From contig NC_043741.1 in the NCBI RefSeq assembly GCF_004337985.1, positions 2,112,269 to 2,176,268 on the forward strand: a stretch of DNA of 64,000 nt, in the 5' to 3' direction. The DNA is from Pyricularia pennisetigena (taxonomy: Eukaryota > Ascomycota > Sordariomycetes > Magnaporthales > Pyriculariaceae). Made by a program: the position numbers and the translations under genes. This document shows positions 56,859 through 64,000 of the stretch, piece by piece. Below the pieces are notes generated by a model. The model was not told the DNA's origin. It saw only the letters and a program-made list of their open reading frames with translations, and ran no database searches. Each line of letters begins with the position of its first letter. Within the stretch, counting starts at the first letter, position 1.

Positions 56859-59800
56859 ATGCTTAAACCACTTCGTGGCAGCATCGCAAATGGGAACTCG
56901 ACTGCTTTCGTGAGACTTGCGCGCCACAGGTGCCGAACCCACCTTCGGCCTGTACGATGGCAGTCATCCGTCGCAGTCGCTGCAGACGACACTGATGCCC
57001 TGAGTAAAGGGCTTTCCCGTAAGAATATCGATGCTCTTTTTGGTTCATGCTACAGTTTAAAGAAGAAGAGAAAAAAAGAATTCATACTAACGTCCTCTCC
57101 ATCAAAACCAATAGGACCTTCGACGGCACGCTTCAACGAAATAGGAGTTCAGCAGCTCAGCCAGCATGTCTTCAACCAGGTCTTTCCCCTAGGCCCTGAT
57201 CCGCCTCCAAAGCACCTCGTGGAACTTGCTCGAGACCACCTCCTGCGTCATGATTTGCTAGGAAAGAACACGGATACTAGCGAACCCATATCCTTCGATC
57301 TCCCCCCGCTGCATGGAAAAACACTCGACGAGCATTTCCACAAGCTCGGAGTAGATGCGGCTGAACCTTACTTGACCTACGCCAAACAGTTTGCCCGCGC
57401 AAACACCCCGCCGAAACCTCGAAAATGGGTGCGCCGGAGTGGATGGACGAAATACCATCCCGATGGCAAGACTGAGGCGGTTGATGCGCCGGACGAGACC
57501 CTCCTCACCTTCGACACAGAAGTTTTGTGGAAGGAGAGCCCCTTTGCCATTATGGCATGTGCTGTTGGGCCCAATGCCTGGTACGCATGGCTGTCGCCTT
57601 GGCTACTGGGCGAATCCGAAAGCGACCGTCATCTCATCCCACTGGGCGACCCGTCGAAGGATAGAATCATTGTGGGCCACAATATTGGCTATGATCGCGC
57701 ACGGATACTTGAGGAGTACAGTCTTACTCAAACCCGGAATGCCTTCCTCGATACCATGTCGCTGCACGTAGCAGTTAACGGAATGTGTTCCCGCCAAAGG
57801 CCAACCTGGATGAAGCACAAAAAGAGCCGGGAACTGCGGGATAAAATAGCCAAGGAGACTGACAACGTAGAGCTCGCTGGGCTGCTCAACAGCAATGCTC
57901 TCGGCCAGGAAGAAGAAGAGCTTTGGGTGGACAGGAGCTCGGTAAATTCTCTCAGGGACGTCGCCAAGTTTCATCTCAACATATCTATCGACAAGGCTAT
58001 CAGGGACGATTTCAGTGTGCTCGACAGAGACGGGGTCATGGCCAAGCTCGAGGAACTGCTGGACTACTGTGCGGCCGACGTTGCCGTGACGCACCGTGTC
58101 TATTCGATTGTCTTCCCCAATTTCCTCGAAGTTTGCCCCCATCCTGTCAGTTTCGCGGCGCTACGACACCTCTCCTCGGTTGTACTTCCGGTCAACGAGA
58201 GCTGGGACTCTTATATTGCCAACGCAGAGGCGACGTATCAAAAGCTGTCGGAAGCGGTGCAGGAGAGACTGATCGCTTTGACCGAGAAAGCACTAGAGAT
58301 CAAGGACGACCCGGACAAGTGGAGTTCCGATCCCTGGCTCAGCCAGCTGGATTGGTCAGGACAGGAAATCAAAATGGTCAAGGGGAAAAAGAAGGGGGAT
58401 CCTCCAAGGCCTGCTGCCCGGCAAAAAAAGCCAGGCATGCCGCAGTGGTACAAAGATCTATTCGTCAAAAACGACGCACCGATTGGCATCACTGTCAGGA
58501 CAAGAATCGCACCGCTTCTATTACGTCTAGCGTGGGACGGACATCCTCTCATATGGTCTGACAAATACGCCTGGACGTTTAGGGTGGAGAGGAAGGACAG
58601 GGAAAAGTACGTCAATAGGCAGATGGTCGAGTGCGACATGAGCGATGAGACGAACGAAAAGCTCCGAACGGATGGAGGAATCTACTTCAAGCTGCCGCAC
58701 AAGGACGGTCCTCTGGCTCGATGTGCCAATCCAATGGCCAAGGGGTATCTAGGCTACTTCGAGAGTGGTCTACTCTCGTCCGAGTATTCGTACGCCAAAG
58801 AGGCCCTCGAGATGAACGCATCTTGTTCGTACTGGATCAGTGCCCGAGACCGCATTATGTCTCAACTGGTTGTGTATGAGGACGAGCTTTCGGCTCCTAC
58901 GGTTTCTGTTAGCACCAAAAAGAGCAAGAACACGAAGCGCACGCCGGAATCAGAGACCAAGTCTGGATTTATCCTCCCACAGCTCATACCCATGGGGACA
59001 ATTACTCGGAGGGCGGTAGAGAATACTTGGCTCACTGCTAGCAACGCCAAGAAGAACCGAGTCGGTTCAGAGCTCAAGGCGATGGTCAAGGCACCTCCAG
59101 GGTATTCCTTTGTTGGTGCCGATGTGGACTCGGAGGAGTTGTGGATCGCCAGTGTGGTTGGCGATGCCACTTTCAAGATCCATGGGGGTAATGCGATAGG
59201 GTTTATGACACTGGAAGGAACAAAAGCGGCCGGTACGGATCTGCACTCGAGGACAGCCAGTATCTTGGGGATTACAAGGAACGACGCCAAAGTATTCAAC
59301 TACGGCCGCATCTACGGGGCCGGGTTGAAGTTCGCCGGGCAGCTGCTCAGGCAGTTCAACCCTAATCTTTCGGACAAGGAAACCATGGAGACTGCCTCGA
59401 AGCTGTATGCGGCCACCAAGGGCGCAAAGACAAACAGGAAAGCCCTGTACAAGAGGCCATTCTGGCGAGGCGGCACAGAATCATTTGTCTTCAACAAGCT
59501 GGAAGAGTTTGCCGAGCAGGAGAGGCCACGGACACCTGTCCTAGGAGCCGGCATCACAGAAGCCTTGATGAGTCGGTTCATGTCCAAGGGCGGGTACTTG
59601 ACTTCACGCATCAACTGGGCGATTCAGTCCTCTGGTGTTGATTACCTGCACCTTCTCATTGTTTCCATGGACTACCTCATAAGAAGGTTCAACATCGATG
59701 CAAGGCTCGCCATAACAGTGCATGACGAGATTCGCTACTTGGTCAAGGATCATGACAAGTATCGTGCCGCCATGGCGCTACAGGTTGCCAACCTCTGGAC

Positions 59801-60398
59801 GCGAGCCATGTTTGCCGAGCAAGTTGGGATTCGCGATTTGCCTCAGTCAGCGGCGTACTTTTCTGCCGTTGACATTGACCATGTCTTGCGCAAAGAGGTC
59901 GATATGGACTGCGTTACACCCAGCCACTCCACCCCGATTCCCCACGGCGAGAGCCTCGACATCAAGACGCTACTGGAAAAGGGCGACAAGGCGTTCCTAG
60001 ATCCGGCCATAGTCCCGAGGGCACACGCGCCCAACTTTGACGGTATTGAATACACGCCGCGGAAGTCGGTCATGGAAACCCTGCGTGAGACGGACCCAAG
60101 CACAGCAGACATATCGTTCATCAAGGCTCAGATCACGGCTAAGGACGAGGAGTTAAAGGAAATTCTCGCACAAAAGCGGTCGGAGTCAGCCACGCCAAAG
60201 AATTCCAGGACGAAACAGACCATGAAGCCGTATCACTCTCAGGCGCAGTTGATGGAGGAGCCGTTATCCGTGACGGACGCGCTTGGTGCGAGGTTCGTCA
60301 ACGGTCCGTCGTTTGCAGCAAAGGGGAAGTGGGGTTGGGAGAGGTTTAACGGCCCGAGGGCTGGAGGGCCTAGTCGAGCGCCCACACGCCTCGGCTGA
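56859..60398 (+). CDS. mip1: Mitochondrial DNA polymerase gamma (catalytic subunit)
   Basis: Two exons, 56859-57042 and 57115-60398, give 1,155 residues. It is a family A polymerase that replicates mitochondrial DNA. The N-terminus MLKPLRGSIANGNSTAFVRL with later Arg residues is a mitochondrial presequence. Exonuclease motifs are FDTEV (D195, E197), GHNIGYDRAR and DYCAADVAVTHRVY. Polymerase motifs are GADVDSEELW (D731), RNDAKVFNYGRIYGAG and VHDEIRYLV (H931-E933). The 72-bp intron has donor GTTCAT, a perfect TACTAAC branch point and acceptor ATAG; its length is a multiple of three and it has no stop, so retention would insert 24 residues (Lys-rich). I splice it because the joined sequence, ALFGPSTARFNEIG, fits the family. 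It is convergent with the carboxylesterase gene. Confidence 0.95.
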   Translation: MLKPLRGSIANGNSTAFVRLARHRCRTHLRPVRWQSSVAVAADDTDALSKGLSRKNIDALFGSCYSLKKKRKKEFILTSSPSKPIGPSTARFNEIGVQQLSQHVFNQVFPLGPDPPPKHLVELARDHLLRHDLLGKNTDTSEPISFDLPPLHGKTLDEHFHKLGVDAAEPYLTYAKQFARANTPPKPRKWVRRSGWTKYHPDGKTEAVDAPDETLLTFDTEVLWKESPFAIMACAVGPNAWYAWLSPWLLGESESDRHLIPLGDPSKDRIIVGHNIGYDRARILEEYSLTQTRNAFLDTMSLHVAVNGMCSRQRPTWMKHKKSRELRDKIAKETDNVELAGLLNSNALGQEEEELWVDRSSVNSLRDVAKFHLNISIDKAIRDDFSVLDRDGVMAKLEELLDYCAADVAVTHRVYSIVFPNFLEVCPHPVSFAALRHLSSVVLPVNESWDSYIANAEATYQKLSEAVQERLIALTEKALEIKDDPDKWSSDPWLSQLDWSGQEIKMVKGKKKGDPPRPAARQKKPGMPQWYKDLFVKNDAPIGITVRTRIAPLLLRLAWDGHPLIWSDKYAWTFRVERKDREKYVNRQMVECDMSDETNEKLRTDGGIYFKLPHKDGPLARCANPMAKGYLGYFESGLLSSEYSYAKEALEMNASCSYWISARDRIMSQLVVYEDELSAPTVSVSTKKSKNTKRTPESETKSGFILPQLIPMGTITRRAVENTWLTASNAKKNRVGSELKAMVKAPPGYSFVGADVDSEELWIASVVGDATFKIHGGNAIGFMTLEGTKAAGTDLHSRTASILGITRNDAKVFNYGRIYGAGLKFAGQLLRQFNPNLSDKETMETASKLYAATKGAKTNRKALYKRPFWRGGTESFVFNKLEEFAEQERPRTPVLGAGITEALMSRFMSKGGYLTSRINWAIQSSGVDYLHLLIVSMDYLIRRFNIDARLAITVHDEIRYLVKDHDKYRAAMALQVANLWTRAMFAEQVGIRDLPQSAAYFSAVDIDHVLRKEVDMDCVTPSHSTPIPHGESLDIKTLLEKGDKAFLDPAIVPRAHAPNFDGIEYTPRKSVMETLRETDPSTADISFIKAQITAKDEELKEILAQKRSESATPKNSRTKQTMKPYHSQAQLMEEPLSVTDALGARFVNGPSFAAKGKWGWERFNGPRAGGPSRAPTRLG

Positions 60399-61007
60399 TA
60401 ACTTTATTATTATTTTTTTTTTTTTTTGATGTTGTCGTTGGTAATATCCTTTCCACACGATACCCATTTTGGATTCTTCCTCTTTTCCATTTTTTTTTCC
60501 CTCTTTCTTTCACTCTGTATATAAAATCTGTCTACTGGTGTATACTGTACTTTTCTCTTTGTTTTGTAACTCTTTGTAACATTAGATTCCTGTCTTGTTG
60601 GATGAAAAGCAGGTGGGCTATGGTTGGCTGGGGAGAGTGGAGTTTAAGCGGTACTTGGGGGCTTAGTTTTGTTCGAGTTGCTAGAGTCAATGCATGTTTG
60701 GATGTAGTATTTTGATAATGAGTTTACTGGTATGATACATTGTTGTACATACGTAAACAAAGAATATTATCCATGCTGTTTAAACGGGTTTGGCTTCTGT
60801 AGCAGATGGGCCACTATCTGAATCAGTATTGGATCTGAAGGATGGTTGGAAAATGGCCACTTGGATAGTCCTCCATCTGTCTATATATACATGATATTCT
60901 CTTTCACAACTTGGAAGTATGCAATATACCGCTGCAGAAACAAAGCTTGTATCAGTATTTCTATTTCTATTTTTTTTTTTTTTTAACTCTAAAAGAGGAC
61001 CTTGGCA
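60399..61007. other. Intergenic stretch between convergent genes
   Basis: 609 bp of AT-rich 3' flank for polymerase gamma and the carboxylesterase, with T runs at 60413-60427 and 60970-60984. No gene is seen. Confidence 0.6.
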
Positions 61008-63166
61008 TCACTCGTAGTAACCCAGCCCCAGCCCCAACGATTCGCACTGCGGCAGCTCCCTGAACGGACCCTGGCGCGGCGGCCAATCGAGCTCCCTGAG
61101 GGTCATGCCATCGCGGGTCGCGGGTCGCCAGCGGCCGGAGCGGCGGAGCTCGCGCAGCGTCTCGGCGTAACCCCTGGCCTCGAGGAAGCACTCGTCCGGG
61201 TTCGGGTCGTAGGCGCGGGCAAAGGCGCCAAAGGCGTCGACGACGAGGCGCTGGAACGGAAAGTCGGCGGCGTCGCGGGCGGGGCGGGCCTCGCGGGCGA
61301 CGTTGCCAAAGACGTAGTTGAGCTCGCCCGAGTGGCAGCGCAGGTAGGGCAGCGACGGGTCGCCGTCGGGTCGCGCGGCGGTCCGCGGCGGCTCGCACGC
61401 GTCCAGCCGCGGCCACCCGGCCGTCTGGTAGGTGCGGTCAAACTCGTAGTAGAAGGCGCGCCCCGTCCCCAGCCGCCCGCTGCGCAGGCCCGCGTCCACC
61501 GTCGCCTGGTCCACGCAGCGGAACATGGCGTCGGTGGCGAGGCGCGAGGCCATGGTGTAGAGGTTCAGGGTCGCGTTGGTGGTGGCGGTCGGGACGGGGA
61601 AGAGCGTCGCCGGTGGGGGTTTGAAGCCGATCTGGGCCAGGTACTCGGTCTGGTTGGTGGTTTTGGGGTACGCGATGAAGGGCGCGCCGTCGTCGCGCAC
61701 CGTGCCCATCATCAGGTGGACGGGCAGGGGCGGGCCGGATTTGAGCTCGAGTTGGTTGGTGGTGAGGTAGGTGCCGTCCACGACGAGGTACCGCGCCGGG
61801 GTGAGGGCGAGGAGCTCCGACAGCGGCACCTGGCGGAGGCAGTCGACCCGGGAGACGGCCGTGTCGCAGCCCGTCAGGGTCAGGATCTCGTTCCCGACCG
61901 TTTTCATGTGCTCCTCGATGCTGAGGTACTTGGCGTATGTGGTGCCGTAGTTGAGCCCGCCGAGCCCGCTCATGGGTATCGCGGCGGCGAACTTGCCGGC
62001 GGCCTTGGGGGAGGCCAGCAGGGCGCGCACTGAAGCTGCCCCTGCGCTTTGGCCGTAGATGGTGATCCGGCCGGGGTCGCCGCCGAAGCTGCGGATGTTG
62101 GCGATCACCCAGTCCAGAGCGTTGACCTGGTCCGCGAGCCCAAAGTTGCCGTTGGTCTCGCCGTCGTCGATGGCCATGAAGCCGAGGGTGCCCAGACGGT
62201 AGTTGATGGCAACCACCACGGCATCGTTGCGGGAGGCAAAGTTGCCGCCGTCGGAAAAGGAGTCGCCGCCGCTCGCCGAAGTGAACGCCCCGCCGTGGAT
62301 CCAGAACATCACCGGCCTGAGGTTGCTCTTGGCCGTGGAGGCGCCGTCCTGTGGCAGATGCGGAGTCCATATGTTGAGAAACAGGCAGTCCTCGGAGCCC
62401 GAGCCGTCCAATTGGACGCATGCTGGGGCGGTTTTCAGGACCGAGTAGTTACCGCCCGAGCCGTGGTAGGGGGTCGAGTGTCTAAAGCGTCCGGGCTGTG
62501 GTGCATATCGAACTCCCAAGAAGCGGAAACTGACGCGGTCGCGATATCCGATCAAGGTATCGTCGTTAGCCCTGACAGCAACTCGCCACGTCTCGCTCGA
62601 GTCTCCCGACGACAGGGTAGAGAATGGCGCCGACTGCGTACACACAGCGGGCAGCTGTTCGTTGGGGTTCTCAAGGGGCTGGATAAGCCCCTGAGCGTCG
62701 ATGGTGTGCGGGCCATCGACGGCCGTGCCATTGTCTCCTTTTTGAGGGGCAACCCAGAATCTTGTCGAGTTTGAGAAAGATTGTCGAAGCACCAGGTAGT
62801 CTATCTGCCGCTTAACCACTTCCGCCGTGCCATTGCCCTGCGCTGGAGACCAGAGATGCTCACCCAGTGCTTTACAGGCGCGGTCTGCTTCTCTTAACGT
62901 GTGGTTCTGGCCACTAAGTAGAATGATGCCTGATGCGGGTGATGTGCTACCAGGGCCTGCAATAAAGTTAAGTCAGTATTGTCCGGGGAAAACTTAATAT
63001 AGAACAGGAATCTTTTCTGCCAAGTGACTTTGGACGAACCCTCAAGGTCATTGTCAACCAGGATAGTAAGGTCAGACTGTAGGCCCAAGGGAGACGGAGC
63101 GGCGGCAGAAACCAGGGTGAGTGATGAGATAACGGCTACCGTTACCCATGATAGTATATAGCGCAT
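61008..63166 (-). CDS. Secreted type-B carboxylesterase with N-terminal lectin-like module
   Basis: Two exons, 63166-63040 and 62956-61008, give 691 residues; the 83-bp intron has donor GTTCGT and acceptor GCAG. The N-terminus MRYILSWVTVAVISSLTLVSA is a signal peptide. Residues about 55-150 resemble a C-type-lectin-like fold (READRACKALGEHLWS, FWVAP, LPAVC; C70, W110, C148). The alpha/beta-hydrolase domain starts near residue 165 with FRFLGVRYA, and has SEDCLFLNIW and the nucleophile elbow GQSAG (S346). The acid residue is D465 (RDDGAP) where cholinesterases have Glu; the His is H584 (CHSGELNYVFG). It probably hydrolyses extracellular carboxyl esters; the substrate is unknown. Several N-glycosylation sites are present. 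The coding part is distinctly GC-rich compared with its flanks, especially in the 3' third. Confidence 0.88.
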
Positions 63167-64000
63167 GACAGTAGACAGCTTTGCCTACTCAGATATCTGT
63201 GTAAGGCAAAGAGATGCGGGTTGGCTGGGAAATGGACAAGACTTTTTTTTTTTATAAAGGTCCATAAGTGCCTTGCCCAGGAGTAGAAACCAGAAACCAG
63301 AAACTAGGTGGTGACCTGAGGTAACTTGGCCAGCAGCAGAGTCGGGGAAGCACTTCGTAATATCTATCCATGGCAATAATCGAGTGGTCCAAAAAAAACT
63401 AAGGAAAAAAAAAAAACGCATACCATGGTCCAGCACGACGACAACTGCGGCTTGTTCTGACTCTGAGCAACATGTTTGGTTGCTGACGGGGCATGTATGT
63501 ATACCCCCCACCCACACTTCATTTACATACCACGCTGAGGTAGTAGTATAGCTGCATTTGCCACATCGCTGTTTATACCAGGCTTGGAATAAAAAAAAAA
63601 AAAACGATACTTGACGTCGTATAGATGCACGTCGAGATGGCAAGGTCAAGGTAAGGAAGGTGTGCAGCGGATGTGACTGTATCTGCCGCGGTGGGTATTT
63701 GGGGAAGCCGGGGTGTTGTTGTGTTTTTCCGGTATTCCACACTTGTAGATCTGGAGAAACAAGCTAAAAAGACATGCCACACGCATGGAACATGTCAATT
63801 CCACTTTTTCACACTCGAAATGTAACGGATTGAGTGAGTTGAGTCGGGAATTCGCAGAGGAAAGAAGAGGAAGGAGTGAACGGACAAGAAGTTGGCCGGA
63901 TAGATTGAATCAATCAGTCTAAGAAATGATTGGCTTGAGGAGGAGACTTTTGTGGGTAATTCAACAGGTTCCAGGGACGGTGAAGCCACGTGAGGGCCTC
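63167..64000. other. Promoter of carboxylesterase and window end
   Basis: 834 bp upstream of the carboxylesterase start. It contains T10, A12 and A14 runs (63243-63253, 63405-63416, 63591-63604). Frames here are low-complexity, and I see no gene; one entering from the right edge is possible. Confidence 0.5.

Noticed and set aside
61002..62033. 343-codon plus-strand frame opposite the carboxylesterase
   Set aside because: Very GC-rich sequence with few stops on either strand; the minus-strand reading has a catalytic triad and signal peptide.
1..64000. CRISPR arrays, rRNA genes, transposons with terminal repeats
   Set aside because: No regularly spaced repeats, rRNA blocks, transposase or reverse transcriptase motifs, or long terminal repeats were seen on either strand.

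Overview
The window is nuclear DNA of a filamentous ascomycete (Pezizomycotina, most likely Sordariomycetes). I infer this from many short introns (mostly 55-145 bp) with GTAWGT-type donors, CTAAC or CTGAC branch points and YAG acceptors, from compact intergenic spacing with many A/T homopolymers, and from the proteins themselves: a molybdopterin locus of cnxABC type, Tel1/ATM, mitochondrial DNA polymerase gamma and a fungal-type type-B carboxylesterase. There are no operons, CRISPR arrays, rRNA or tRNA genes that I can support, and no clear transposon. Two NN assembly gaps are present (31404-31405, 53777-53778).

Layout, left to right: nrd1/MRN1-like four-RRM RNA-binding protein (+, 3721-6147) behind a 1.05-kb leader without any ATG; a low-complexity single-RRM protein (-, 7310-8125); a WDR8/WRAP73 WD-repeat protein (-, 10180-11982); a MoaA + MoaC locus (+, 12772-15169); a long gene-poor stretch; a FYVE protein with a Pib2-type tail (+, 19219-20219) followed in frame, after its stop, by 121 more open codons; an ELO fatty-acid elongase (-, 22094-23627); triosephosphate isomerase (+, 26021-27031); mitoribosomal protein mL43 (-, 27382-27948); U1-70K (+, 28388-29975); Mrt4 (-, 31213-32231); a secreted protein with two nearly identical 56-residue repeats (+, 33369-34076); cullin-4 (-, 34118-36938); Tel1/ATM (-, 37880-47216, 8 exons); Nup192 (+, 48067-53425, 6 exons); a Slx8/RNF4-like RING protein (-, 54043-55720); DNA polymerase gamma (+, 56859-60398); and a secreted carboxylesterase with an N-terminal C-type-lectin-like module (-, 61008-63166). 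From 19 kb on, neighbours mostly alternate strand, so most intergenic stretches are shared promoters or shared terminator regions.

These are mainly unrelated housekeeping genes (RNA biology, ribosome assembly, DNA damage signalling, nuclear pore, mitochondrial DNA replication, cofactor synthesis) with two accessory-type secreted proteins. I do not see a gene cluster with one shared pathway. The unusual content lies in gene expression: a MoaA ORF ending in Gly-Gly directly before a candidate alternative splice junction to MoaC, a 20-nt candidate poison exon in U1-70K, a GC-AG intron carrying the final residues of the Tel1 FATC domain, a stop-separated in-frame extension in the Pib2-like gene, a frame-preserving intron in polymerase gamma, and ATG-depleted leaders of nrd1 and the Pib2-like gene. 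Multi-exon gene models were built by eye from splice signals and family alignment recalled from memory; they are not supported by transcript data here.
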